This document shows positions 52,723-62,632 of a DNA stretch of 64,000 bases, piece by piece. Each line of letters begins with the position of its first letter. The stretch's first letter is position 1. The DNA is taken from positions 11,081 through 75,080 of the forward strand of contig UQQM01000009.1 in the NCBI GenBank assembly GCA_900543205.1, written 5' to 3'. Both the position numbers and the translations under genes were made by a program. This DNA is from an uncultured Bacteroides sp. Its GTDB lineage: Bacteria; Bacteroidota; Bacteroidia; Bacteroidales; UBA932. The notes beneath the pieces are model-generated. The model did not search any database and was not told the DNA's origin. It saw only the letters and a list, made by a program, of their open reading frames with translations.

Positions 52723-53706
52723 ATGCGACTGCCAGCAAGCCTGACAATACTACTGCCACTCGCGCTGCTCGCCTCCCGGATCGAGGCGGAGGCCGGCGAC
52801 GGGGCCGCCGCGCCCGGAGTGACCAAGGTGTCCACCCTTTATTACGGCCCGTATGCGTTCCCCGTGCCTGACCAGCTCGACGGCAGGATACATCGCGGTC
52901 TCTCGGCCGAACTCTCCGGCGACGTGGTGGCCGGACGCATAGGCGGAAAAGGGGCTGCAGACTGGACCTACGCCCCGACCTTCAGGCTCAGCGTTCCGCT
53001 CTGGACCGACAGGGCCGCATTTTCAGTATGGGGGGAACTCCATGAGTTCTACGCCGACACTCCGGCCGCCAGGGCCGCGAGAGGCATTCCTGCAGGAGCC
53101 TACCCGCTGCAGGGGAACGATTCCGGGAACCTGTATTTCGGAATCGAGCTTCAGCTGCTCAAGGAAAGGAATTACGTCCCTTCTGTCGCCCTGCGCGCAT
53201 CGACCCTGTCGGCCACCGGCGACGACAGCGAGGTGGCTAGGCACTACGACGCGCCCGGCTATTTCTTCGACCTGTCGGCAGGCAAGAGCTTCAAGGTGGG
53301 GCGGACGGGCGACATAAGGCTGTCGGCCACCGCAGGCTTCGTCTGCTGGCAGATAGGCAAGGGAACCCAGAACGACGCCCTGCTGCTGGGCGCGAAGCTC
53401 GCCTACTCCTGCGGCCCCGCCAGCCTGGCGGTCGAATACGGGCAGTACAGCGGGCGGGAGCGCAAGCCGGCCATCGCGCAGGGAACCGAAGGCGGAGACA
53501 GCCCGCAGACCCTCAAATCCAGGCTGGACCTGCATTTCGGAGCCTTCTCCCCTTTCATATATGTGCAATACGGCCTGAGGGACTGGCCTTTCACCCAGTT
53601 CCGTCTGGGACTCGCGTGGAACTTCGACCTTCTAGGGCATTTACGGGAGAACAGGGGCACGAAGGACCGGCAGCATGGTTTTTGCAGTAAAACAACCACC
53701 TATTAA
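52723..53706 (+). CDS. Outer-membrane beta-barrel protein, function unknown
   Basis: The 327-residue protein has a signal peptide (MRLPASLTILLPLALLASRIEA). It is rich in alternating aromatic strands (LRLSVPLW, GELHEFY, GIELQLL) and ends its barrel in LGLAWNFDLL near residue 302. A basic 25-residue tail after the barrel is unusual, because barrels normally end on the last strand. It is 15 bp upstream of the RND adaptor gene in the same direction and may be co-transcribed. No cargo can be inferred. Confidence 0.72.
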   Translation: MRLPASLTILLPLALLASRIEAEAGDGAAAPGVTKVSTLYYGPYAFPVPDQLDGRIHRGLSAELSGDVVAGRIGGKGAADWTYAPTFRLSVPLWTDRAAFSVWGELHEFYADTPAARAARGIPAGAYPLQGNDSGNLYFGIELQLLKERNYVPSVALRASTLSATGDDSEVARHYDAPGYFFDLSAGKSFKVGRTGDIRLSATAGFVCWQIGKGTQNDALLLGAKLAYSCGPASLAVEYGQYSGRERKPAIAQGTEGGDSPQTLKSRLDLHFGAFSPFIYVQYGLRDWPFTQFRLGLAWNFDLLGHLRENRGTKDRQHGFCSKTTTY

Positions 53707-53721
53707 ACCAAAATTTACCCG

Positions 53722-54858
53722 ATGAAAATAACCATTTTCCCAGCATTGCTGACAATTCTGATGCTGTCTTGCGCCTGCAAAGAGCAGGGCACCGTCCTGA
53801 CCGAGAGCAAGACCTACCCGCTTCTCAAGGTGGAATACAGCGACAGGCTGATAAATTCGTCCTTCCCGGCGACCCTCAGAGGCCGGCAGACGGTGGAGAT
53901 ACGGCCTCAGGTAAGCGGAATGATCACCGAAATCCGCATCAATGAAGGCGACCCCGTGCGCAAGGACTCCATTCTTTTCGTTATAGACCAGACCCAGTAC
54001 AAGGCGGAATATGAAATCGCCGTGGCCAACGTGCAGAGTGCCGAAGCCGCACTCTCGACCGCCAGGCTCGTGCTCGAGAGCACGCGGGACCTCTTCGCGA
54101 ACGAAGTCGTTTCGGAATTCGACCTCATGACCGCGCAGAACGACCTCGTCGAAGCGGAAGCCAAGCTGGCCCTCGCCAGGGCCGAGGAGACCAGGGCATA
54201 CAACAACCTCTCCTATACGGAAGTGCGCTCCCCCGTGAACGGAGTCGCCAGCATGACCCCCTACCGCGTGGGCGCCCTCGTGAGCAGCACCATAGCGGAG
54301 CCTCTGGTCAAGGTTTCCGACGACAGCCAGATCTACGCCTATTTCTCGATGGCCGAGAACCAGATGCTCGACATGATACTTGAGACCGGAAGCCTCCAGA
54401 ACGCCTTCAGCAACATACCGGAAGTGCAGCTCGAGATGAGCAACGGCAGGCTCTACGACCAGAGCGGCAAGATCACCGCCCTGAGCGGCACCATAGACCA
54501 GACCACCGGAGCAATCAGCATCAGGGCCTCCTTCCCCAACCGCAGGCACATACTCAGGGACGGAGGAAGCGGCTCGGTCATCATACCCCACCAGATGAAC
54601 GACTGCATAGTCATCCCGCAGTCCGCCACCTTCGAAATCCAGGACAGGATATTCGTATACAAGGTCGTGGACGGAAAGGCGTCCTCCACCCAGATCAAGG
54701 TCGCGAGCGTCAACAACGGCAGCGAATATGTGGTCGAATCCGGACTTGAAGTCGGAGACGTGATCATAGCCGAAGGCGCCGGACTGATCCAGGAAGGCAC
54801 CGAAATTCCCAATGCGGAAGAAGAATACGGGAATACCGGAGAGGACGCCGAAAACTAG
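53722..54858 (+). CDS. RND efflux pump periplasmic adaptor (membrane fusion protein)
   Basis: The 378-residue lipoprotein (LMLSCACKEQ signal) has the AcrA/MexA layout: a lipoyl domain (IRPQVSGMITEIRINEGDPV), a helical hairpin (about 95-150), a second lipoyl half (LSYTEVRSPVNGVAS), and beta-barrel and membrane-proximal domains. It bridges the inner-membrane pump and the outer-membrane channel encoded by the next two genes (gaps 6 bp and -4 bp). Confidence 0.96.
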   Translation: MKITIFPALLTILMLSCACKEQGTVLTESKTYPLLKVEYSDRLINSSFPATLRGRQTVEIRPQVSGMITEIRINEGDPVRKDSILFVIDQTQYKAEYEIAVANVQSAEAALSTARLVLESTRDLFANEVVSEFDLMTAQNDLVEAEAKLALARAEETRAYNNLSYTEVRSPVNGVASMTPYRVGALVSSTIAEPLVKVSDDSQIYAYFSMAENQMLDMILETGSLQNAFSNIPEVQLEMSNGRLYDQSGKITALSGTIDQTTGAISIRASFPNRRHILRDGGSGSVIIPHQMNDCIVIPQSATFEIQDRIFVYKVVDGKASSTQIKVASVNNGSEYVVESGLEVGDVIIAEGAGLIQEGTEIPNAEEEYGNTGEDAEN

Positions 54859-54864
54859 TCTGCC

Positions 54865-57800
54865 ATGAACATAAGGACATTCATTGACAGGCCCATCCTG
54901 TCCGGGGTGATCTCCGTAGCCATACTGCTGGTGGGCATGATCTCCCTCGTGAACCTGCCTATAGAGCAGTTCCCCGAAATAGCGCCGCCCACGATAAGCG
55001 TCAGGGCGAACTATACCGGAGCCAACGCGAACACCGTACAGAAGAGCGTAATCGTCCCCCTCGAGGAGGCAATCAACGGAGTGGAGGACATGATGTACAT
55101 GGTCTCCACCGCAACCAACACGGGATCCGCCAGCATACAGGTATATTTCCGCCAGGGCACGGACCCCGACATGGCGATGGTCAACGTCCAGAACAGAATC
55201 TCGTCCGCACAGGGACTGCTTCCCTCCGAAGTGACAAGAAGCGGCGTGACCGTCAGGAAAAGGCAGACCAGCAACATCAAGAGCATAGCGCTCTACAGCC
55301 CCGACGATTCGTTCGATGACAAGTTCATCAACAACTATCTGAAAATCAACATCGAACCCCAGCTCTCCCGAGTCCCGGGAGTGGGAGAAGTCGACGTGCG
55401 CGGCTCCGACTATTCGCTGCGTATCTGGCTGGACCCCGGAAAGATGTCGAAGTACGGACTGATGCCTTCCGACATCAGGAACGTCCTTGACGAGCAGAAT
55501 CTCGAGTCCCCCACCGGAACCCTCGGAGCGGAATCCGACAACACGTTCAGGTACACCCTGAGCTACCGTGGACGCTATGAAGATGTGGCCGACTACGAGA
55601 ACTTCGTCATAAAGTCGAACGACGACGGAACCCTGCTCCGCCTGAAAGACGTGGCGAAGATAGAACTCGGTGCCAGGTCCTACGAATATATTGGAAGGGT
55701 GAACGGACATGTCGGCACATTGTGCACCATAGCCCAGACCTCGGGCTCGAACGCGAATGAAGTCATCAAGCAGATAGACGAGCTGATGGTCGAGCTTCAG
55801 GCGCAGCTCCCCAAGGGGCTGGAGCTCGTGGACCTCATGAGCACCAAGGACTTCCTCGACGCCTCGATACACAATGTCGTGAAATCGCTGCTCGAAGCCA
55901 TCCTGCTCGTGATTCTCATCGTCTACATCTTCCTGCAGAGCTTCAAGGCAACTGTGATTCCCACCGTCTCCATCATAGTCTCGCTGGTCGGCACATTCGC
56001 ATTCATCTACCTCGCCGGATTCAGTCTCAACATGCTGACCCTGTTCGCTCTGGTGCTTGTCATAGGCACGGTGGTCGACAACGCGATAGTCGTCGTGGAG
56101 GCGGTCCAGGCCAAATTCGACGAAGGCTACAGCTCGCCCTACGAGGCGACAGTCAAGGCCATGGACGGCATATCCGGAGCCCTCGTCGCCACCACCCTCG
56201 TGTTCATTGCCGTGTTCATACCCGTGAGCTTCATGGGAGGCACCTCGGGAGTATTCTACTACCAGTTCGGAATCACCATGGCGGTGGCCGTGGCGATTTC
56301 CCTGATCAACGCGCTCACGCTCAGTCCCGCGATGTGCGCCTTCATGATGTCCCCGCACGGCAGTTATGTCAAGGGCACCAGGATGAGCTTCTCGACCAGG
56401 TTCCACCATGCGTTCGACACCGGTTTCAACGCCGTGCTGCTCAAATACAGGCGGGCCGTGTTCTTCCTTGCCGGCCACAGATGGCTGACCGGAGGCCTGC
56501 TCCTGCTCGCCGTCGGCGGACTCGTGTATCTGATGGCCACCACGAAGACCGGCTTCGTGCCCAACGAGGACATGGGAACGGTATACATCGACATACGCAC
56601 CCCTCCCGGAACGAACATGGTCAGGACTTCCATGGTCATGGACGAAGTGGAGCGCAGAATCGCTGGAATACCCCAGATAGAGGCATATTCATCGACCACC
56701 GGAAGCGGAACCATCAGCGGACAGGGCTCCTCCAACGGAATGTTCACCATCAGGCTCAAGGACTGGAGCGAGAGAAAGGGCAAGGGTGACGACATAGATT
56801 CGGTGATAGCCGAGATCAGGAAGCGCACCTCCGGCATATCCGCAGCCGAAATCACCATCTTCACGAGGCCCATGATCCCCGGCTACGGAGCCACCAGCGG
56901 CTTCGAAGTCCATGTCCAGGACCGCAAGGGCGGAGACATCGAGGACCTCAAGAACGTGACCTACGATTTCGTCGACGCCCTGAACCGCAGGCCGGAGATT
57001 TCCGGAGCCAACACCTCCTTCGACACCAAGTACCCCCAATACCTGGTCGCCGTCAACGCGGCAAGGTGCATACGCAACGGAGTGTCGCCCAGCGACGTCC
57101 TGGACGTGGTGGCCACCTACGTGGGAGGCAGCTACGCCTCGAACATGAACCTGTTCTCCAAGCTGTACCGCGTCATGGTCCAGGCGTCTCCCGAATTCCG
57201 TCTCGACACGGATTCCTTCGCGAACATGTTCGTGCGCAATTCCGAAGGACAGATGTCCCCCGTCAACCAGTATCTGACCCTCACGCGAATCTACGGAGCG
57301 CAGTCGCTTTCGCGTTTCAACATGTTCACATCCATATCCGTGAACGGCTCCGCATCCGCAGGGCACAGCTCGGGCGAGGCGATAAAGGCGATACGCGAGG
57401 TGGCGGCGGAATACCTCCCCTCCGGCTACAGCTACGAATTCGGCGGAATGACGAGGGAGGAGGCGTCATCCTCATCCTCCTCGGTAATGGTCTTCGCGAT
57501 ATGCGCGATATTCATCTATCTGATTCTCTGCGCACTGTATGAAAGCCTGCTAATTCCCGTCGTAATCCTGCTTTCAGTGCCGTTCGGACTCGCCGGCAGC
57601 TTCCTGTTCGCGCGCATGTTCGGACTTGAGAACAACATCTATCTCCAGGTGGGCCTGCTGATGCTCATCGGCCTGCTGGCCAAGACGGCCATCCTGCTCA
57701 CGCAGTACGCGACCGAGAAGCGGAAGGAGGGAATGTCCATAGCGGCCTCCGCAATCTCGGCGGCCCGCGTGAGGTTCCGTCCCATCGTGATGACCTCCCT

Positions 57801-57999
57801 GACCATGATTTTCGGAATGCTTCCGCTGATGTTCGCCCGGGGCGTAGGAGCCAACGGCAACAGCTCCATCGGCGTGGGCACGGTGGGCGGACTGCTGGTC
57901 GGCACCATTGCGCTGCTGTTCATAGTCCCCGTCCTGATCATGGTATTCATGAAGATAGAAGAAAGAATCATGCCCAAGCGAAAAACAGGAACCAAATGA
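54865..57999 (+). CDS. RND (HAE1-type) inner-membrane efflux transporter
   Basis: The 1044-residue protein has the AcrB/BmeB layout of 12 membrane helices and two large periplasmic loops. The start MNIRTFIDRPILSGVISVAI and the helix-4 relay VVDNAIVVVEAVQ (D405, followed by N406 where AcrB has a second Asp) are typical of Bacteroidota pumps. It exports hydrophobic drugs, bile salts or similar compounds using the proton gradient. Bile resistance would fit a gut organism, but the substrate is not shown by the sequence. Confidence 0.97.
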   Translation: MNIRTFIDRPILSGVISVAILLVGMISLVNLPIEQFPEIAPPTISVRANYTGANANTVQKSVIVPLEEAINGVEDMMYMVSTATNTGSASIQVYFRQGTDPDMAMVNVQNRISSAQGLLPSEVTRSGVTVRKRQTSNIKSIALYSPDDSFDDKFINNYLKINIEPQLSRVPGVGEVDVRGSDYSLRIWLDPGKMSKYGLMPSDIRNVLDEQNLESPTGTLGAESDNTFRYTLSYRGRYEDVADYENFVIKSNDDGTLLRLKDVAKIELGARSYEYIGRVNGHVGTLCTIAQTSGSNANEVIKQIDELMVELQAQLPKGLELVDLMSTKDFLDASIHNVVKSLLEAILLVILIVYIFLQSFKATVIPTVSIIVSLVGTFAFIYLAGFSLNMLTLFALVLVIGTVVDNAIVVVEAVQAKFDEGYSSPYEATVKAMDGISGALVATTLVFIAVFIPVSFMGGTSGVFYYQFGITMAVAVAISLINALTLSPAMCAFMMSPHGSYVKGTRMSFSTRFHHAFDTGFNAVLLKYRRAVFFLAGHRWLTGGLLLLAVGGLVYLMATTKTGFVPNEDMGTVYIDIRTPPGTNMVRTSMVMDEVERRIAGIPQIEAYSSTTGSGTISGQGSSNGMFTIRLKDWSERKGKGDDIDSVIAEIRKRTSGISAAEITIFTRPMIPGYGATSGFEVHVQDRKGGDIEDLKNVTYDFVDALNRRPEISGANTSFDTKYPQYLVAVNAARCIRNGVSPSDVLDVVATYVGGSYASNMNLFSKLYRVMVQASPEFRLDTDSFANMFVRNSEGQMSPVNQYLTLTRIYGAQSLSRFNMFTSISVNGSASAGHSSGEAIKAIREVAAEYLPSGYSYEFGGMTREEASSSSSSVMVFAICAIFIYLILCALYESLLIPVVILLSVPFGLAGSFLFARMFGLENNIYLQVGLLMLIGLLAKTAILLTQYATEKRKEGMSIAASAISAARVRFRPIVMTSLTMIFGMLPLMFARGVGANGNSSIGVGTVGGLLVGTIALLFIVPVLIMVFMKIEERIMPKRKTGTK

Positions 58000-59369
58000 A
58001 AAAATTACTCATATTTGCCATAATATTCCCGCTGCTGACATCCGCCTGCGGCATCTACAGCGAATACAAGAGGCCCGAGCTGGCCGTCGTCGACAGCCTC
58101 TACAGCCATATCCCGCCCCAGGCCATAAGCACCGACAGCAGCTCGATCGCCTTCCTCACATGGGAGGAGCTCTTCACCGACAGCCTGCTGAGGAACTACA
58201 TACGCATAGGTCTGGAGCACAACACCGACCTGAACATCGCCAGGCTGAAGGTCAAGGAGGCCGAAGCCACGCTCGAAGCGTCCAGGCTCGCCTTCCTTCC
58301 GTCCGCCACCCTCAACGCGGACCTGAGCTTCTCGAACAGCGGGTCGTCATTCTCCGCAGCTCCGGAAGTGCAGTGGGAAATCGACGCCTTCGCGAAGATG
58401 CGCAACACCATGAAAGGGTCCAAGGCCGCGCTGGAAGGTGCCAGGGCATACGCCCAGGCCGTACGCACGCAGCTGATCGCCACGATAGCCGACAGCTACT
58501 ACACTCTCCTGATGCTCGACCAGCAGCTGGAAATCAGCCAGCGCACCATGAACACCTGGGAAGAGAACATACGCTCCCTCTCGGCGCTCAAGCGCGCGGG
58601 AAAGACCAACGAGGCTGCCGTGCTGCAGGCGAGCGCCAACAAGCTCCAGGTCGAGGCCTCTATACTCAGCCTGCGCCAGCAGATACACGAGCAGAGGACC
58701 TCGCTCGCCGCCCTGCTCGGCTCCGACCCCGGAGAAATGCGCAGGAACAGACTGGACGACCAGCGTTTTCCTGAAAACCTATCGGTAGGGGTTCCGCTAC
58801 AGCTTCTGCAGCGCAGGCCCGACGTGCGCCAGGCCGAATTCGCATTGGCCGAAAGCTTCTACGCCGAGAACCTCGCCCGCTCCTATTTCTATCCCAGCAT
58901 CACCCTCGGAGGCTCGGCAGGATGGTCGAGCAGCCTGGGAGCCGCGATAAGCGACCCTGCCGGATGGATAGCCCGGGCTCTGGCCTCCCTGACGGCCCCG
59001 CTTTTCGACAGGGGCACCAGCATCGCGAGGCTGAAGACGGCCAAGGCCCGCCAGGAACAGGCCCTGCTGACCTTCAGGCAGACCCTCATAGACGCCGGCA
59101 TAGAAGTGAACAACGCGCTCGTCGCATGGCAGACCGCAAGGGAGAGGCTGAACGTGGACCAGAGGCTGGTCATGAACCTCCAGGCCGCAGTATGGAACAC
59201 AAACCTGCTGATGAAGCACGGACTCACGAACTATCTGGAGGTGCTGACGGCGCAGCAGACCCTGCTCCAGGCCGAACTGTCGCAGGCTTCCGACAAGTAC
59301 GCGGAAATCCAGAGCGTAATCCATCTGTACCATGCACTCGGAGGAGGTGCGGAATTAACCGATAATTAA
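57996..59369 (+). CDS. TolC-family outer-membrane efflux channel (NodT/OprM type)
   Basis: The 457-residue lipoprotein (PLLTSACGIYS signal) has two long helical hairpin repeats of the TolC fold. NodT/OprM-like blocks include LQRRPDVRQAEFALAESFYAE and the equivalent half-repeat. It overlaps the pump gene by 4 bp (ATGA) and completes the tripartite system. Confidence 0.95.
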   Translation: MKKLLIFAIIFPLLTSACGIYSEYKRPELAVVDSLYSHIPPQAISTDSSSIAFLTWEELFTDSLLRNYIRIGLEHNTDLNIARLKVKEAEATLEASRLAFLPSATLNADLSFSNSGSSFSAAPEVQWEIDAFAKMRNTMKGSKAALEGARAYAQAVRTQLIATIADSYYTLLMLDQQLEISQRTMNTWEENIRSLSALKRAGKTNEAAVLQASANKLQVEASILSLRQQIHEQRTSLAALLGSDPGEMRRNRLDDQRFPENLSVGVPLQLLQRRPDVRQAEFALAESFYAENLARSYFYPSITLGGSAGWSSSLGAAISDPAGWIARALASLTAPLFDRGTSIARLKTAKARQEQALLTFRQTLIDAGIEVNNALVAWQTARERLNVDQRLVMNLQAAVWNTNLLMKHGLTNYLEVLTAQQTLLQAELSQASDKYAEIQSVIHLYHALGGGAELTDN

Positions 59370-59393
59370 CATCCCCATACGGCAATAAGTTCT

Positions 59394-59401
59394 TATATTT
59401 G
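59394..59401 (+). promoter_or_regulatory. -7 element before the DUF5689 lipoprotein
   Basis: TATATTTG is an exact match 28 bp before the ATG at 59430. It makes this gene independent of the pump operon. No terminator hairpin is evident in the 60-bp gap. Confidence 0.5.
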
Positions 59402-59429
59402 CGGCGCAAAAAACCAATCAAAGGACTTT

Positions 59430-62400
59430 ATGCTGAAATCAATCGCCGGGAAGGCTCTCTGCATGGCAGGGGCGTTCTCACTGTTGGCGGGCCTCGGCGC
59501 CTGCCAGAAGACTCCCATAGAACCGGAGCCTGAACTCAAGACCAACGTCGCGGAAATCCGCAGCCTCGTGCTGGCCGGAAAGCCGGGCGCCAACACCGAC
59601 ACCGACCTGTCGTCAAGCCTTAGGGCCAAGACGCTGACGGGAATCGTGGTATCCGACAAGGAAGGCGGCAACTGCCAGCCCTTCATCGTCAGCATCGTGG
59701 ACGACAGCGATAAGGCAGGAGCCGGCCTCGCCCTTGTGATAAGCGAGGAAAACAACAGCTTCGCCCCGGGAGACATCATCTCGGTATCACTCTCCGACGC
59801 GACCGCCCAGTTCTACAACGGCCTGCTCCAGGTTTCGACCGGAAACGCGCCCGAATTCGAGGAGAAGGCAGGCGTTCCCGAACCTATAGTCATCAGCGCA
59901 TCGGAGCTTGCCGACTATGAGTCCCAGTATGTTAAAATCGAGAACACCCAGCCCGTAGAGGGTGAGAGCGGAACCTGGAACAGCGACTCCAACAAGGGCA
60001 ACGTGACCATGGAGACCGAGGACGGCGGCACCTGGACCCTGCGCACCATGCAGGGCGCCTCATACGCGGCCGAGACCATACCCGAGGACAAGAGCGGCAG
60101 CGTGGCCGGTATCGCCGGGGTCTACAACTCGACCCTCCAGATTTCACCCCGCAATCTGGATGACATCCAGCTTACCGCCGACAGATTCACCGTAAGCAGC
60201 ACCGAGGCCACCATAGCCGAAGTTCTCGAAGGCGGCGAAGGCAAGAGCTACACCGTGAGCGGAGCCGTCGTGACCGGCCGCAACGAGCGCGGAGTGCTGA
60301 TCGAGCAGGACGGCAGCAGCATCTACGTCTTCCTCGGCAGCGAGCATGAATTCACCGCCGGAGACGTCGTCAGCGTAAGCGGAAGGACCGAGAGCCGCAA
60401 CGGCCTGCTCCAGTTCGGAGAAGGCAGCACGCTCGAGAAGACCGGCACCGAAGATTACGTATATCCCGAGCCCGAGACCTTCACCGCCACTGAAATCGAC
60501 GCCTACATGGGCGCCCCCGAGGTGAAGTACGTCACCTACACCGGCTACGTGTACAAGTCCGGCAACTACACCAACGTGGACATTGACGGAACCTCGTATA
60601 TCGGAAGCCTCGACTACATGACCGAGGACTTCAGGGACAAGTACAACGGCCACGTTCTGGAAATCACCGGCTGGCTCTTCGGCGCATACAGCAGCTACAT
60701 GTACACCATGCCCGTGGAGGTCGTTGACCTGGGCGAATATGAGGAGGAGGTTCCCGAAGGAGCCATCTACTACAACACCTTCGACAAGGAGGTTTCTTCC
60801 GAGACCTTCGGCGACGGAGGCTCATGGCCCTATCTCGACCAGTTCGACGGCTGGAGGAACGAGAAGGGAAGCGGAGCCGCAGGCGTGACCTACGACTTCG
60901 AGCACATGTCGGTGCGCAGCAACCAGTCTTCGGAGGGCTACCTCTCCACATACGAAGGCTCCGGCAAGAACAACATCTTCTTCAGCACTGCGCCCAACCA
61001 CTTCACCATAGGCAACATAGCCGTGAGCGGACGTGACTTCAAGCTCACTTTCGGAGCCCAGCGCTACTCCCAGGGCGGCAACAACACCTTCCTGAAGTCC
61101 AACTTCGAGGTCAGGGTGTCCACCGACGGAACCGTCTGGTCACAGGCCCTCGACTATGATTTCGCGGTTGAAGACGACCCCGGACAGTGGAGGCTCGCGG
61201 AGCTGGACTTCACCCTGCCCGAGGATGCAAGCACCCTCTACATCAGGTTCGAAGCTCTCACCGGCAGCGTCAACCGTATCGATGACGTGCTGCTCACCGC
61301 CGGCGAAGGCGGACAGGAGGCGATTCCCGGAGGCGAGACGGAGCTTGAGCTCTCCACCATCGCCGAAGTGCTCGCCGGCCCCGTCGACACCAAATACCGT
61401 ATCGAGGGACAGGTGATCGCCACCCACACCAGGGGCTTCCTCGTAAAGGACGACAGCGGAATCATTCTCGTGTTCAAGAGGAACGTCGAAGAGGCCCAGG
61501 TCGGCAACTACGTGAGCGTCACCGGCCCGACCACCGAATACGGCAAACTGGCCCAGTTCGACAGCACCAGCGAGGTGACCCTGATCAGCACCGGCAGCTG
61601 GACCAACCCCACACCCGAGGAATGGGGCGCATCGGATTTCGACAGCTACGTCGCAATGCAGACTCCCACCATAGAATATGTGACCTACACCGGACTCCTG
61701 ACCTCCTACAGGGACAACAACTGGCAGTGGCACTACAATGTGGGCATCGAAGGCACGGACGTGCAGGGAACGGTATCCTACCCCGACGCCAGCATCAACA
61801 TCGAATCTCTCGTTGACCGCGAGGTGATTGTCTGCGGCTGGGTCATCGGAGTGACCGGCGAAGACGAATACATCTCCACGATGGTGACCTCGGTGGAGCC
61901 GACCGAGGAGGACGTGATGCCCGATGAGGATAAGGCTCTCACCGTATCCAAGCTGTACTCCATCCTTAAGGGTCTCGATGACGGCGACGAGCTCGGAGAA
62001 TACGTAGCCGTGAAGGGCTATGTGGCGGCCAACAACGAGGGAGGCAACCTCTACAGGATGATTTCCATCACGGACAACAGCGGATTGCCGGAGTCGGGGC
62101 TCATACTCTACGGACAGGATTTCGTGGGAGATGACCTTCTGCCCGTCGGCACCGAGGTCATTGTCAGCCTCAGCCGGGCCGAGTTCGACAACTACAACGG
62201 ACTCTACGAAATCAAGAACGGAGTCGTGTTCAAGACCGGAGATGTGGCGGATGAGATGATCGTACCCGTGATCAGCGCAGCGGAAGCCGGACAATATCTC
62301 TGCCAGTACGTGACCGTCAAGGACCTCACCCCCGCAGAAAGCGCGACGACCTGGGTCGTAGGCGGCGAGACCACCAACACCGTATTCACCGACGCAGCGG

Positions 62401-62561
62401 GCAACAAAGTCACCGCACGTGTGACATCATACGCCGAGTTCGCGGACCAGACCATCGAGCACGTCACCGCCGACCTCAGCGGAGTGATGCAGGTCTACAA
62501 CGGCACCTACCAGCTCTTCCCCACCAGCAACGAGGACGTGGCCGGATTCACCGCCGAATAA
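59430..62561 (+). CDS. Large multidomain lipoprotein: DUF5689, OB-fold-like and choice-of-anchor modules
   Basis: The 1043-residue protein has a lipobox (LLAGLGAC, C25). An N-terminal DUF5689-like domain (about 35-250, LTGIVVSDKEGG...ALVISEENNSFAPGD) is followed by a pair of OB-fold-like modules (about 258-430, starting TIAEVLEGGEGKSYTVSGAVV), a choice-of-anchor/jelly-roll domain (about 440-625, YYNTFDKEV...), a second OB-like pair (about 640-835, TIAEVLAGPVDTKYRIEGQVI) and a second DUF5689-like domain (about 840-1040). The order is nearly symmetrical. No catalytic motif is visible; surface binding is plausible. It has its own promoter and terminator. Confidence 0.8.
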   Translation: MLKSIAGKALCMAGAFSLLAGLGACQKTPIEPEPELKTNVAEIRSLVLAGKPGANTDTDLSSSLRAKTLTGIVVSDKEGGNCQPFIVSIVDDSDKAGAGLALVISEENNSFAPGDIISVSLSDATAQFYNGLLQVSTGNAPEFEEKAGVPEPIVISASELADYESQYVKIENTQPVEGESGTWNSDSNKGNVTMETEDGGTWTLRTMQGASYAAETIPEDKSGSVAGIAGVYNSTLQISPRNLDDIQLTADRFTVSSTEATIAEVLEGGEGKSYTVSGAVVTGRNERGVLIEQDGSSIYVFLGSEHEFTAGDVVSVSGRTESRNGLLQFGEGSTLEKTGTEDYVYPEPETFTATEIDAYMGAPEVKYVTYTGYVYKSGNYTNVDIDGTSYIGSLDYMTEDFRDKYNGHVLEITGWLFGAYSSYMYTMPVEVVDLGEYEEEVPEGAIYYNTFDKEVSSETFGDGGSWPYLDQFDGWRNEKGSGAAGVTYDFEHMSVRSNQSSEGYLSTYEGSGKNNIFFSTAPNHFTIGNIAVSGRDFKLTFGAQRYSQGGNNTFLKSNFEVRVSTDGTVWSQALDYDFAVEDDPGQWRLAELDFTLPEDASTLYIRFEALTGSVNRIDDVLLTAGEGGQEAIPGGETELELSTIAEVLAGPVDTKYRIEGQVIATHTRGFLVKDDSGIILVFKRNVEEAQVGNYVSVTGPTTEYGKLAQFDSTSEVTLISTGSWTNPTPEEWGASDFDSYVAMQTPTIEYVTYTGLLTSYRDNNWQWHYNVGIEGTDVQGTVSYPDASINIESLVDREVIVCGWVIGVTGEDEYISTMVTSVEPTEEDVMPDEDKALTVSKLYSILKGLDDGDELGEYVAVKGYVAANNEGGNLYRMISITDNSGLPESGLILYGQDFVGDDLLPVGTEVIVSLSRAEFDNYNGLYEIKNGVVFKTGDVADEMIVPVISAAEAGQYLCQYVTVKDLTPAESATTWVVGGETTNTVFTDAAGNKVTARVTSYAEFADQTIEHVTADLSGVMQVYNGTYQLFPTSNEDVAGFTAE

Positions 62562-62578
62562 GGCCCGCACATATACGG

Positions 62579-62616
62579 AAAGAGTCCCGGAGATTGCCCC
62601 GGGACTCTTTTCTTTT
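62579..62616 (+). terminator. Strong terminator after the DUF5689 gene
   Basis: A 12-bp perfect stem (62579-62590 with 62599-62610) has an 8-nt loop and is followed by TCTTTT. It lies between two converging genes and could also serve the reverse strand. Confidence 0.85.
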
Positions 62617-62632
62617 ACAGTTGTCCGCCGGC

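Noticed and set aside
56071..56085. Loss of a key proton-relay Asp in the RND pump (N406)
   Set aside because: The VVDNAIVVVE form is, to my knowledge, usual in Bacteroidota HAE1 pumps, so it is not counted as a defect.
53641..56478. 945-codon reverse-strand frame across the RND genes
   Set aside because: It is the mirror of the adaptor and pump genes, which carry all family motifs. The antisense translation is low-complexity and has no recognisable domain.
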